DNA from: Lethocerus indicus
Taxonomy: Eukaryota; Arthropoda; Insecta; Hemiptera; Belostomatidae
Length of the DNA: 64,000 bases
NCBI GenBank assembly: GCA_019843655.1
Contig: JACDQD010000011.1
Span: forward strand, 14,426,604 to 14,490,603
Reading direction: 5' to 3'
Shown: positions 38,901 through 53,100 of the stretch, piece by piece
Layout of the letters: each line of letters starts with the position of its first letter
Numbering within the stretch: the stretch's first letter is position 1
The notes under the pieces: model-generated
Told to the model about the DNA's origin: nothing
Database searches by the model: none
Seen by the model: the letters and a program-made list of their open reading frames with translations, nothing else
Position numbers and translations under genes: made by a program

Positions 38901-41700
38901 CGAATAAACCATTCTTCTGTACTCATCCCTTGTCCATGTTCCATGCAACTATCTCAAGAATGAGCTGGTATTTTAATCGGGCCGCTATCGGAAAATTTCA
39001 CTTTGCCGACCCCGCTGATTCGAAATTATTAAATATAACATTCTTCGGTTTCAAAGTCACGTCTATTTGTAAATAATTTGACGCTAAGCGTTGAGGATCA
39101 TAATTCATTCAAGATTAGAAATAAATATTCGAGAATTTGTCTAACGATTTATATATACGCAGGTTATAGGTGCACGTACGGAATGTTCCTATGTCTCTTA
39201 GTTCACCCGATGAAAACGTTATGGCACAATTGGACATTTGTCTGGACTAAAGGTGGTCCCATATTAAGCCGTATTGGGGATAATGTTAAATAAGACGGAG
39301 GGATTCAAGTACACCAGATAAAACGCTCTTTGCGGGAATTTAATTATTTCCCACCACTTCTGCCTGCTGCAAATAGACATATATTGAATGCCGTGGACAT
39401 TTTATCCCCGGTCGGCCCTCCCCATATGTTAATTTCAATTCTTTAAGGGTTGTAGAACGGGGTCGCCTAGGGCCACCTGGCTGAAGGGTTAAAGGGATGA
39501 CACGGACAGCCCGTAGGGGTCGGGGGGTACGCTTTAAATAGGGAAAACAGGACATTAAATAAAGCTGGAAATCGATGGATTCGCCCCGAGGCTGGGGCTC
39601 AGAGATACCGCTCGGTTAAGGGGTCGGTTTACCCGAGCAGCGCGCTGACTGTCATCTGTCAGCCGGGTCCGTGCCCGGAAAATTTCAATTATAAAGGCCT
39701 CCTCAATACCCAGGACTCGGATAATCCTTTTGAACGAATGGATTCGTTTTCTCCTCCAATCGCACACCTACCGCTCAAAGACCGGTCAAACAAAAGTTTG
39801 AAGGTTATTATTGACATTATTCGACCTTTCGGAAAGGTACAATTCTAGCATGTAATTCCACTTTTTTCATTCTCTGACGGAACAATGTTTTTGGCTGTAG
39901 TTCTTCTGTTTAATAAACGTTAATCACATTTATTTTCAGAAGCCCGATCGAACCCTAAAAGGTAAGGTAATTCCCTCCCAACCCCACTCTTCTGTACCAC
40001 CAGTTGAAATAACGATATTTATTAATGAGAAATTGGTATTCATTCTGAATTATTATTAGTATCTCTTAAGCTTTGATTAGATACAGAGGGGTTTCCTTCG
40101 TTTCTCAACGGCTGCAATTTATCGAATGATTTAGTTGAAATAAATAAATAATTTAATAATTTCGAATCACGGACATACACTGCAATAATTAGCCTACCCA
40201 CGCAAACAAAGACGACTGTTCCTTTTTGTATAAATGTAAGTTAATAACATACTGGATTTTAGTATAAAAATAAAATTATACAAAAATTCCTTAAAAGACC
40301 ATCCAATTCAGATAAAATAAATACTCGGGAGTTCCAAGCGGAGAGAATATAAGATTAAAATTTTCCTCCCTCTTATAAAAATGAGAACCGTCAGCTCACA
40401 TTAATTCGGAGCTTTTTAATAAAGCTTAAGTCATAATTTTTTAAGTCCTTTTATTTGGAGCGCTACTTTTATTTTTTGAGGAATTATATTTAAGCGCTGT
40501 ACAGCGGTTGTTATCCGTTTTAACAATAAATGCTGACAACCTCCGCAATAATAATCAGATAAAACATATTTATTTCTTATAATATTTTCTAGATATACAC
40601 TTGCAAGATTCTAAAAGTGCAACCCCACGTGAAACTAATGATTTAGATGCGGCGATACCTCCTCTGTATTTGGATTCCCAAAGCCTACTACTGGGATTTT
40701 TTCGCCCCTTCCGAATTAGGATTACAATTATCCACTTGTAAGCTAAGGAAAGAAGAAAACGCGATACCGAAAGATTTCCTTAGACTATTCTCTAATTGCT
40801 ATAATTATGTTAATAACAATTTTCGAGGGGGTGGATAAAATAACTTCGCCACCGGCAATTACACGTAACCACTTAATTATTTCACTTAAAATCTTTCCAA
40901 TGCTCCCGAGATTTTGTTAGAGGGATGGTGGCGGGGGTGGAGACGTAGGGCGGGGGTGGATTAATTATCAATTAACCGCCCAAGGTAATTGCGCCTAATT
41001 ATTAGAAACGGTAAATTATTTATACTTCTAATTGATATTAATTACAAGTTTTAAAGCCGGAGATAGCCGGCCTGAGATTCAGATGAAGCGAGATATCCCG
41101 TATCGGGCAATTAAACTTGCGTTTTGTGTACAGACGCTGGGCTTTTGGGACGCCGAGGGTGGGTGGGGGGAATTTTTCGGTTAGCCGTCAGAAAAGTTAT
41201 CGGCGTAAAATTGGTTATCGGGCCGAGATCTTTCTGCGTTGTTTCAACTCCGAAATTTATTCTGAATTCTTCCGGCTCCCCCCTCGCCCTGCTTATTTCC
41301 TTCACGCCTGTTAATTCCAGGACCGAAAATCCTCCAACTCTTTTCCAGGTCTTGTCTTTGAGCCTAAAAAATTATTGCCCCAATATTTCAGTGTCTGATT
41401 ATTAAAAATGTACATGACGGAAATACAATGACAATAACAGTAACATTTGGTCCGAAAAGCTTATATATATGATAGTACCTAATACGTACCCTGTACTCTC
41501 AACCACCGAAGGTAGATACAGAATTTTCGTTGCTCTATGTTTAACGCTCGCGGTTTGAATTCTGAAATATGGAGAAATGCGGTTGGGAAATTTTTGTTCG
41601 TCCGTACCCCGATAGATAATTAAAGACGGCTGAATGAATTCGAGCCCAAAGCGCATTAATTGGTCCTTATCATTGATTGCGCTAATATCATAAGCCTGGT
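35931..41700. other. Non-coding stretch, no gene recognised
   Basis: Holds the (GGA)n tract at 36233-36281, AT-rich DNA at 36830-37090, 38220-38400 and 40010-40460, and GC-rich DNA at 36070-36460 and 39390-39620. A G-rich patch lies at 40926-40960. No open frame has a recognisable domain. The 163-codon minus frame at 35863-36354 starts inside the fold-back repeat and runs through the GGA tract. Confidence 0.5.
36233..36281. repeat. (GGA)n microsatellite with GGC interruptions
   Basis: Sixteen GGA-type units, with GGC variants at about 36256 and 36268. It reads as poly-Gly, poly-Arg or (minus strand) poly-Leu. This alone explains the apparent Gly-rich and Leu-rich proteins in the area. Confidence 0.95.
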
Positions 41701-41713
41701 GGGGGGGGGGGGG
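41701..41713. repeat. 13-base G homopolymer
   Basis: Thirteen consecutive G between CTGGT and TGCGG. Length is probably polymorphic and prone to sequencing error. Confidence 0.9.
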
Positions 41714-44700
41714 TGCGGCGTTAGGGCGCTAACGATAATTGCCAACGGGGAATCGAAATGTGAGAAGCTTTGAAGACATTGAATTCCTGCCCCGCGCCTC
41801 GGTCTAATACCGCCCTCGAACCTTGTTAATAGCGAAACGCTCGTAATGGCTCGTAATTAGCGATTGAACTGCCGCAACGTGGCGTGGGGGTGGGGCCCTA
41901 GATTTTGTGTTTTCAGAGGTTTTTTTTAATTTTGATAAATGAAAAAATCGCTGTATCGTTATGCAAAGAGCCATTGAATGGACAAATTGAAAAGACAGTT
42001 AACGAGCAGGAATCCGCTCTTAAGTCACCGTTAATTTCTCGATAAAAAATGGCAATCCAAATCAGTGCCGCAATATATGCAGAAAAAGTTTCGCGGGCTG
42101 CCCGGTAACCTCTTCCAGGAGGACTTCGATAGTGCCAACGAGCTATTTCAGTAAGGAAGTAGAGTGATTGTCCGTAAGGATAAAAAGGATTCTAGCGGGT
42201 AGAAACCAGCGATGACGGGGAAATAATATTCAATTCTTAATTTCAAAGAAACAGTCGCTAGCTAGTTTGAGAGCTAGTTTTGAGCTCAAAACCATCACTG
42301 ATTCTAACCAGATCTGAGCACGAACGAAAACAAATATTATTTCTATTGGACTGAATGTAGTAATCGTATTCCAATCCTATTAACACAAGCTTAGTAATGA
42401 ACGAATTGATCATTTCATAATACAATAATGACAAGAATTCTCTTGGAACAATACTGTCACAGTTTTGTGGACATGGAACGTCAAAAAGAGTGTGTTACTC
42501 TTAAGATTAAGTGATATTTATATTTCAAGTGTGATGTGATGCTCACGTAAGAACTACTACTTTGTCATGGGCGTAAAAAAGAGAGGATCAACTAAAACTG
42601 AAAGAACCAGAGCTGTGTTATAAAATATTAGATTTTTTTTGTTATAAAAAATATATTTGCGTTAAATTTATTTTTCTCATTGACAGGCTGCCTTTACAAT
42701 TTGGGCCCTAATGGACGGTATACGGAATATTTTGTTGTCCCCGACATGAGAGGAGTCGTTACCCGTAAAGCGGTCTCCAGAGCCGGGGGTGCCTCCATCG
42801 CAAGAGGCTTCCCGAATAAAACCTCCACCTCCCCCCCCCCCTTCCCGCTCCTTCCGTCCCTGTTAACATGCCCCATTAATATTTCATGAAGGTCCTTGCC
42901 CGCCTAATGTACGAGCAAATATCGCGCTCCGGCCGCGGCCTTCCCCATAGCGTCGCATCTAGCTGCAACACACGGACGCCCTCTTATTATTATAAATGTT
43001 ACAGTTCGCAGAAAGACCCGTACCCAACCGAACCCGGTCGGAGTACCGAGAACATCGAGATCAAATATTCGAGTCCGATCGCGGGTCATCATCTTTAAAT
43101 ACAATATTCAACGACTGAAAGCACAACGGATATCGTCGTCCCTCATACAGGCCACACATAATCATTACTCTTAAGGGTTAATAAAATACCCTTTTTGAAC
43201 TGTTACATTCCTAATCAGAAATTCGTGGAAACCATTTTTAATTCACGTCTTGTAAGTAGAATTCAATAACTGTAACAGTTTAAATATTATAATGTTATTT
43301 CTTAGCGGCGATCGGCCTATAATGTCGATCTACGCACTGGGTGTTAGAACCGTCAAAATTTCTAAAATTCAACTCTAATATCATGAATGTCTGAAACTAA
43401 AGAATCAATGAAATGTTAGATTACCGTGATAGATCTAAAATAGATCAAATTTCGATAAACTTTTCGTCCAAACTAGCTCCACAGTCATTTGGGGTTCCGA
43501 ATTTCAACCCCCTTGTACAATTTTCTTGTATCCCTTCGGATTAGGAAAGATAACCAAACGCCATTAGTTCCCTTATTAGTTTGTGCTTGCGGGGAACAAA
43601 ATTTTTAAAACAACGATCTTTTTATTTCCTCGAAGAAATCAAAGGGCCGCGACGGTTTTTGAGTGTAAACTGAAAAGTATTAAAAAAAAAAATGTTTTTT
43701 GTTGTATACCCCGGGACTAGGCGAGCGGCAACAACGGGCAGGGTGAAATTCTGTTATCGTGCCGGCGGCGGAAAGGGGATAGCGAAAATAAAACACCCCC
43801 GCAACCCCCGGCCCTATCTAAAATACCTAACGCGCGCGTATGGCACAATATTTCCTACCAGGACCAGTAAATGGCATTTCCCCGTGAATAACGGACAAAT
43901 AAACTATCTCCGCCGGTCGATATTACACTTTTTCGGGTTGACGTTACTGTTCCTTTTTTTTGTCCAGCGTCCAACGTTTCAGTTTCAGTTCAAACAGAAC
44001 TGATCGATACCCAACTATTGATTGACTGGGTATTTTAAAGCTTTATGTGAAAAATTCTACGGCTCCGATTAGGATAATGGGTATCAAATCAAGTTTTGCA
44101 TATAACATAAAAATTAATAATCATGCAACAGATATCTTATGCTTATTAATGAATTTAGCCAGAATATAATTTTGGAATATGAATAAATGGAAAAAGAACT
44201 TTGTATGTTTTCCAAGAGAAGCGATAAAGGGAGAGAAAACGGAATTCTCCGATGTACAGTGCAGTGAAAGCGCCGGCAGAATGCTCTGCCAGCAGCCGAA
44301 ATTCGTATCAATAGGGTTATTACTTAAGGAATGCTACCGTCGAGGGCGAGAACCCGAAACCGGTTTCACTTTAGTACCAGCTGAGCGAGTGGGGACAGAA
44401 AATTGCAGGATCAGAAAGATTATTTGTCTAACTTCGGTTCTTCGTTTGTTTTCAACATTTTATAGTTTGTTTGTTCATACTATAAAACACGAACAGGACA
44501 ATCCAACAGTATGAATTTTAATGTGAAAATGTCCAAAACTCTGGACGCCCTAAATCTAGCATCCGTTAAAATCTCTACATTTGACTCCAGCGAGAGTTGT
44601 CTCTCATGCCCCGGAAGGGCATGCCAAAGAAATAAACATTCCTTTCGTGTGCCGAGGATTAGCAGGAGCGCCGAAGCGTCCACGACACCTCGAAAGCTGC

Positions 44701-47700
44701 GTGGACTCAGAAAACTCGTACGATTCTTTTTTTGGCCTCAATTGACATGCATTCCGTGTCCAAATGACGCTCAGGACTCCGCCTCCAGTCGTCATCAATG
44801 GGAAGTCCACCAGTACCTCCTGTAGTAGGAACGTAATGTTATAAGAAGAATTATCTTATAACTCGAACCCTTCGGCAGTGTAAATATCGGGAAATTTATG
44901 ATACTGTATTACTGATTTTCTCGCGAATTCCCGAACGAATAAAAAATCCGGTCTCACGAATTTTTAAAGAAGTTCGGTGCGTTGTATGGGTCAAAAGGTG
45001 TAACTTTGTGGAGCGGAAAGAATACATTAAAACTTGACCTCATCTTAGAAATAAATCAATAAATTGGCATATATTAATCTGAAATATCCAACTAATTTCC
45101 ACTTAAATGAATTCATAAGTTTGGCTACTGATGAAAGTGATGATAAAGTAATGTTGTAGGGCTTCTTAATTTTCTTATCGAAAGAAATATAAGTACAATT
45201 ATAAGTTTAGATAAGTATTAGAAAGTTATAAAAAGTTTCTTTCATTACTGTTCAGGTATTTTATCACATAATATTCACTTTCTTTAAGCATAATATTAAA
45301 TGTGTACTTTATTTAAGTTTATGCGGCTGAAACATCGTCAAATGGAAACGACAATTATTTCGCCATTATGGCAGCATTTTGTAAAATCCAGTACACTGTA
45401 TGTTCATTTTCAAATTTCTCCCACCAATGTATAAGTCACGACCTATGATGAAACAGTGTATTGAAGTCGGAGAGAGTGCCGGTCAAAGGGGGCCACTATG
45501 GACACTAATAGCGCTGTCGCTCGCTGTGTCTGTTTAGAAGGAAGCCCGGGGAAACGTCGGATGAACAAAAGCCCACGCTCCAGAGGGCCGGCTATTATTT
45601 ATAGAAGACCTCACACACGGGCCCCCCCCTCTCGACAACCGCCCGACTCCATTAATGAATCCCGTTTGCCGTTGTTTATTGCCGTATTCTATTTTAAACC
45701 GCTTCCGCCCCAATTCGAAAATCCTGTATTGTCTATTTTCATTATTTAGAGGATCGGTAGGAGAAGTTTATTACGCGGGGGTTAATCACTATAAAAATTC
45801 CCAGTGCTCTCTAGTGACCATCTGAAGGTAACTGATTTCAGTTTTCGCTTTCGCTCCACAATAATCTATGAGGACGGATTTCAAAATTGTTGGCGAGGGC
45901 CGGTTTCTCTATTTTGGTGGCGGCTCAGTCTTCACTGGAACCACTTTGCCCCGGGGCCACAAGAGGCCCCCGTTGAACAAACAAAGGCCAACATTCCTGG
46001 CGTTGTCTCTAGGCCGGCCCCACTCGAGGGCGGCCACGCCTCCACTTCTTCTGGCCCCGTTCTCTAAACGGGGGCCGTTTTCGGAAAGTCACGATGATTT
46101 AATCGAAGCGAATCTTCAACAGCGATTCCCTTTGATATCCTTTGAGAACCGGGCTCGGACGTCGAGTGGGGCCGAACCGGAGCTTAGAAATGAACTATCG
46201 AAAAGCTCTCGACAGCCTTTTCATTATTGACACCGTTCACTACACAGTCCTGGACCGCGGACATATTTCATTTTAGCGAATCAGTAGGATGATTTATTAT
46301 AACTACTGTGGGCATCACTAATCCTAAGAACGATATTTTTGTTCATTCCATAGTGTATACGTCGCAATGAAAATTTATCATCATTTCTTAGGGGCTACCA
46401 ATTTCTAGTTGAAACAATTGTGGTCTGTTAATGGGTTTGTTTAGTGTGCAGTTAATGAGCCTTAGATGTACCTTGACCTTCGGTTTTTCATGGCGGTAAT
46501 AAAGGAGACGCGGTTTCGTGGAACTGAAGACCCTCAATCGGGGTCGGTTCTGGGCGGCCCTAGCTATTCCCAGCCTGTCCGATAGCGCGATGGCCCTTAA
46601 TCCGTAATTTATGCCCAGACCTCAAACTGAGTGTGATTTATTGGGGCGGAGACTGGTCTGTGTCTGGGTGTAGTAGGGCGACGCCCCCGCCCAAGTGGTG
46701 GCAGCCCATATAAATTACCCCTCGGGGAAGCGGAAACCGCGCTCGGATTGCCGATCTTCACGCCCCCACTGTAAATCCAGTTGTGTTTCAATTGCAGCGG
46801 CGAAAGAACATTGCGAGGGTTGGAGGAATACGCGGGGCGCAGGGGGGTGGACGGGTCCCGATTGTTCAACACTCCCGCTAAGCGCGATTCGCACTTTATT
46901 GCTTTACAAGCCCAACAATGGCGACGATATAAACTTTATCACCGGGCATTAAGGCCTCATCTCAAATATAATTTCTTAGATCACACCGGTTTCGACTTTT
47001 AGACCAGATGACAATAATAACAATAAAACAGGAAGAACTTACTGTGGCCGGACGGTAAGAAGCCGAACCGAACTAGTTTAAGACAAAATAGGCAAACCTA
47101 CCCCAAAGAAATAACTTAAAGGACCTTATCACCCTTATTGGAGTTTGTGCAAATCATAAGCAATAGCTTACAAAATCAACAAGCAATATAATTCGCTCTA
47201 TTGTCCTACCTATATACCTATAAAAATAAACCACAACAAACAAATACGCGTATGATATGTAAAATGAATTACAGAAAGAGTATATTATTCCAGACTAAAC
47301 TGTTTACTGAATTGAGACAAAAGAAACTTCAAATTATTTATGATCGTTATTTTTATTATTTCTTAACAATTATTTTAGAGTGTAAATTCAAAAAATAAAT
47401 AATATATTACATTAAAAGAACTCATTCGTACACAAGTAATTCAATTCTTCTTTCTTACTAAATCTGCAAGGAAGGAACAATAACTATATTATGCAGTTTA
47501 TAATTATTAAATTGTTGTCCTTTTCCTATGACACTAAGAGAAATTAAACATTTTCAGAAATAGCGTTCGGGGAATTTCAGGATGAACTTCTTCTATCTGG
47601 GACGCCCTTTTCCATCTTTATATTTTTATTTACATATATATTTCTTCGTAAAACGAACTGCTCTGGGAACTGGCCCGCGAAAATACGGAGCGCGGATATA

Positions 47701-50174
47701 TTCGATCAGATATAACTCGGAGCACCGAACGCGGGATATTTGCCCCCCCCAACTATCTCCTGGATATCATCTGCCGGAATTTTTTTATCTCTCTCTCCCT
47801 GTCTCTCCCTAATGGAAAAAACACTATAGGACCCGAAAATGGAAGGCTGGCCCTGGTCCAGGGTGCCGGGTGATGGATCGGATCTCGGGGGCCGCGGGCG
47901 AAGAATGTCACTTGCAAGGCGAACTTCGTCGGCTACCGGTGGGATCTTAATGTCCGTTGAATGTAAAATGAGAGGTTCGTCGAATTTCTCGAATAGCTCG
48001 ACGCCCAAACGAGCCGCATAAATCAACTCCGAGATCGCGCGATACAGCTTCGATGAAATGCGACCGTTTCAGATCGGCGATAATTCACGAACACGAGTTG
48101 TTCTTTCCCGTATTCACCGCGTGAAACAGTACTAAGGAAACAAAAACAGCGGTACGAAAATTTGTCCTCCCGCCTTGAAAAATATACATCGAATGTTTGT
48201 TTTTAGCCGGTTGAATGTTCGATTGCAATCCGATCGAGACCGCATTTTCTCTCCCCGATCGGCTAGCGATGTGAAATTCCTAAACCCCCGGCCTTTAACT
48301 TTTATTAGACAGTATATTTTCTGTCGTAAAAACAACTATCTATCGCTGGCCAAATTCGGCCCGACGACTGTGAAAAACCGAAACCTGGTCGACGTCCATT
48401 ACAGCCACCTTCCAATAGCGGCGTACATTTTATAAAAATAAGGACTGACCATTTCTGTACCTTCCAGATTGCCTTGAGAACCGGCCCCAGAGCTAATTCC
48501 GTGATCTCTGAACCGTAAGCCCAGAAACGGTGGGTAACGCACCGACTGTTACGTAACTCACGTTCCTAATTTGTTTGTACCAATAACCCGAAAAAGAAAG
48601 AAATAACGCAACACACCAATTTTTCACCTAATAATTCAAAATGTGAACCTTTGCCCCGTTTAGTAATCCCTAATATAATAGATGGTGCCCATTTTCAATT
48701 TCACGTTCCCGAAAGGTGCTGCAAATTTTCCTGTCCAAGGATTTTCCCGTAGAAAAAACCATATTTTTTAATTAAAAAAAGAAAACGCCCGTTGAAATTG
48801 AACTGGATCGGTTAAAAACACCCCGTTTCGGTCAGCGTGAAAAGGAGTGGAAAACTCTGAGAGGCGAAAAAGCGAAATATAGGTGGTGAGTTATCACGTT
48901 TTCCAAGGCTCAATATTTGCAGATAACATTAAACGCTCGTCTCTTTCCGTCAGTTTACACAAATAAAATCGGTCTTTAGATTTTGATTGGGACTTATTCC
49001 AGCACTCAAAGAATATATAGTTGAAATTTAAAATTGAAAATAATAACAGATTACCTGGTTCGGTACCCAAGTACATAGTATTAAAGTCTACGGAGATACT
49101 TTCCTACCATATGGTCATTATGAGTGTTTCCTGCGGGGTTAATTAAAGATCATCTTCGGCCAACAAACGAAGTCCTATAGGGACTTACCGGACAAGGATA
49201 AGTAGCCGTCGGAGCGGTCAGGGTCCTGGGACAGGTCCCCTCCGCGTCCTTATTATGTCCACCGCGCCAGGACCATTCAATGGAAGTGGCGGTATTTCAA
49301 GAGATATAATCGGTATCGGCATGTTTATGGGCGGTACCGGCCGCCTTTAGATCGGCCGAACCGGCTGAGACAATCAGGCCCCGGAAAGGTACATTTGTAC
49401 CACTTAGCACGCCCTCCCCCCTTACGGCAGATTCACGGCACTCGCCCCTGCACAAAAGGGGCACCGCTCCTCCACACATATGCACACATTTATACAATGG
49501 TGACGTGATTAAGTGTCGGACCAATTGAATGCGACGATATATTCACTCGCCCGAACGCTCTCTGTTTCAGAATCCGGCTAATAGAACCTTATTTAGCTAA
49601 TGGTGTCAAACACTAATCCTTTGTTCCCAGCCTTTAGAGTGAAGACAACCGAACGACCGTATACCCGGCGATAACACTGTTAACACCCAGTGCTAGTTTA
49701 CCCGTCGTTAGTTTATTCGATAGCCCAATATTTATGTGACGAACATTCTTTGTATCCTAATATGAAGTAAATATCCGTATTGTTTTTTAAGGCAGCGTTA
49801 TATCTGTTGGAATAACGCCACTAAGTGCAATGGTTTTTGCGCGGACGACGTAATAAGAACGCGGAAGGAAACTTGTCCAGTAAGTTCTAAATAGTAGAAA
49901 GTCAAAAAAACCCAATAGAGTAGAACGATTCATTATTTTTGATTTTGAGGCTATAAATTTCTACGAAAATACACCTTACCGAAGACTTGCCTCTTTTTAA
50001 TTTTCCATTTAGCGCTTCCCCATATGACAGAAGTGTACACAAGAGTATAAAGAACAATATTTTGAGGAGCCGTTGATAAAATTAAGGCATGCCTACACGC
50101 CTTACAATTGGCTTCGGATTTCGACCGAGTTGAACTCAATCCGTTGCGCAAACTTTTAATAAGCGGGCCTCGAG
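41714..50174. other. Non-coding stretch, no gene recognised
   Basis: No supported gene. AT-rich DNA lies at 42600-42680, 43180-43290, 45030-45330 and 47190-47550. GC-rich DNA lies at 42760-42860, 45590-46080, 46540-46880 and 49180-49470. A short perfect palindrome GTTTTGAGCTCAAAAC occurs at 42277-42292, and a short CTCTCTCCCTGTCTCTCCCT run near 47789-47810. Two adjoining open frames at 44179-44514 and 44511-44825 are discussed among the observations. Confidence 0.5.
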
Positions 50175-50195
50175 TGAGAGAGAGAGAGAGAGAGA
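50175..50195. repeat. (GA)n microsatellite
   Basis: About ten GA units followed by an A-rich stretch. Confidence 0.95.
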
Positions 50196-53100
50196 AAAAG
50201 AATACCTCCACGAAAAATACAATTGCGCCGTAAAATTTGAAGAGAGCTTAACGGGCGAATGAATGTCGGCCCGAATTGCTGGAATTGCCTTTCGCCGGCG
50301 GGTTAATATTTGGCTTTGTCTTTATCCCGGGGGGGGGATGGGGCCGGTTGACCCGGAATTCAACCCTTGGGCCAATGCAGCCAGGAATCCTGGTGGAGGG
50401 TTGTGAGAGCCCGTGGGATGGGGGAGATGTGACTGTGCAGCATTCTCGCGATATTGCACGATCCGCGGCCGGCCCCTCTCTAGGACGCGGCCACCACCTT
50501 CTTTCTGGAGATCGGCGGTGAAAAAGACGGGCCGAAATTCTGTTCGCCCTGTAGAGATTGTCTGAGCCGGCTTTAATGAATGTGGAGACCGCTCGTGTCG
50601 AACTAACCCGGTTATCCGGCCGATGGATATAGCCTCATATGGGGCCCCTACTCGAGGGGTTCAGTTATTAGGTCGCCGCCGGGAAAATAACGTTCCGCGA
50701 TTACTCTCATATCTGAAGGGCCCTTTTTTGCCAGAAATAAAAACGGTAATTAATTGTAATATTCTGCAACAAGTAAGTAACAATATTAGGTATCCCGGTT
50801 TGAATGTTATGATTAATTTTACAACAATAGAATATGAACAATAATATGAATAGAAATGTTTATACATTAAAATTATTTTACTATTTTGGCAAATATACCA
50901 TGACTTGTAGTAGTATGAGACTAACTTATCCTACACTCAATGCAAACAATTTTTCCTTTGTTTCTTGATATTAACAGGACGGAATACACATATATTTTTT
51001 GAAATTTAAGCTTTGTTCTAGGTTTAGGTATTTATGATACAGTGGACCTAATACTGGGGATTGAGTTATGGCCCAATCAACCCACCCGCTTAAATATGAA
51101 TAAGTTTTTCTATTTGCGTGATGGAATAGCGCGCTGTATTTGTCTCTTAAAATGTTTAACAGTGTAACTTGTATTATCCACATTTAAATTCCTTACGACC
51201 ATACACGTTTTGTTGGGGTATTCAAATAGTCATGCAATATATGAGCCTTATAAGGCGACTGTCGACATCAGCGTTATTGAGGTGTATACAATCAACCGCC
51301 TGTCGGATAAGGATTCCCAAACTGCATTTACTATCACTACAACGTAATTTTCCGTCGGACGTTTTCCCTATTTAAATTTTTTAACGCCGGGAGAAAGGGG
51401 ACGACCCCACTGGGGGGTTATGTTGTAGCCCGTAATACTCCGACCGTAAGGCGGGAGAAAGCAAATCCGAGAAATTATCCGTGACCTATAGCTTCCCTTT
51501 CAATTAATTTAATAATGATAATAGCGGCTCTCCGAGCTTTCGGGCCGGCCGGAGCTCTCGAATAAATCTCGAGGCTCTTGTAATTATATCTTCCAGACGT
51601 TTCGAACGGTTCGGCTATTGACAGTTGCGAAACAGATTGACCAATTGTCCGTGTGGAGGGGGGGGGAGAATTGCCTTGGGACAAGAGGAATGGGAGAATG
51701 AACGGGGAATTGCGTAAGAGCATGGGCGACCCCCAGCCGTCCTTAACCCGCGGCACGCGGATCACAATACGGCTTAGTCGGGCTTCCCCTCACGAAGTAG
51801 ACGAACGAACCGTCGTGAATGTCAGACTTCCGATAGGATTCGATTGAACGGCTACGATGTTAATCGCGAAGGTATTCTCGCCAGATATCCAGTCCGATAG
51901 TTATTAAATGTACTCCGTCGGAGTTTAACAATTCAAAAATATTTTCGTTAAAACAGCCGACATAGATGCCAATTTGTCAACGTGTAGCAGTTTTCAACAC
52001 ATACAGCGTGCTGTTATTTCAATCAATAGCTTGTTATAGAATAAAGATGGCGCTGAGAAAATGACATTTTTTGAAGATAAATAATTTTATCGGATGCCTT
52101 TATACTGATTTATGCAGTAGTGTAACGACCCTCAGTTTCACACGTTCTATCCGTTTTTATTTGAAAGTAAAGTAAGAAACACGACCGCTGAAGTGAGAAA
52201 TTGTTGGCCGGGCTCATTGCTAATTTAGGCGACGCTAATTTCCTGGAAGAATATCCGGAGGAGGCATGGCTGTGAACCATAAGAAGGGAGAATGGGGCCC
52301 GGGAGTCTTTGAGCCGCGAAAGCAAACAATTTGGTAAGTGCGGTGAGGTAGCCCTCCTCCCATTGAAGTAGATTGTCGTGACTTGAACGGCTCTTAGAAC
52401 GAAGAGCGACAAAAAGGAGTAGTGGCCGTATTTAAATTAACCCCGCGCTAACGGCGGGAGGGTGTAGGAAAACGGAAAAGGGTCTGAGCGCTGAAGTAGC
52501 GATAGAGCTCGCTCCGAAACGATTTCCCATTGCACAACTGTACAACCGCTTGGTAAATTATTGACGATTATGTCACTCGCCAGATTCTACATACACTCTC
52601 TGCATGGGACTAGAAACGTATCATTTTTATAGAATTATTATAACACAACACACGAGTGGTGGACTAGTAACACATCAGTCATAGGTTCCTCATCAATTTT
52701 CCAACTGAATGCTACTACGTCTAAGATCGGAAAGACATTTTCTAAATATTTATTCAAATCCTAAGCTCTCGCGAATAATAAATAATGTGAAAAAACCTTA
52801 AGCTTGATAGGGCGTCAATTGTAATTCCTGGGATAAAAAATATTTGAGGCCAAAATAAAATATTTTCGTGCTATAAATACCGTGTAATCGACATTCTTCG
52901 AGGGGACTTAATGAGAAATATAGCCCCAAGATATGCGGTGCAATTCAACTGAATGTCGTGACCGTGAACATTGTATTTATACTTTATGTCCGGCCGTTAA
53001 TGAAATCTAAGTATTATTATTTCCGACTAATAAAGTGACGGAAATGTATGCCAGAATTTTGTAAAAAAGCTGGAAAAGTGTAAACCGCGATTTTGCGTTA

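Noticed and set aside
46040..46075. GGCCCCGTT/AACGGGGGCC hairpin as a bacterial-type terminator
   Set aside because: Eukaryotic context, no T run, and the stem needs a bulge; ordinary in GC-rich DNA.
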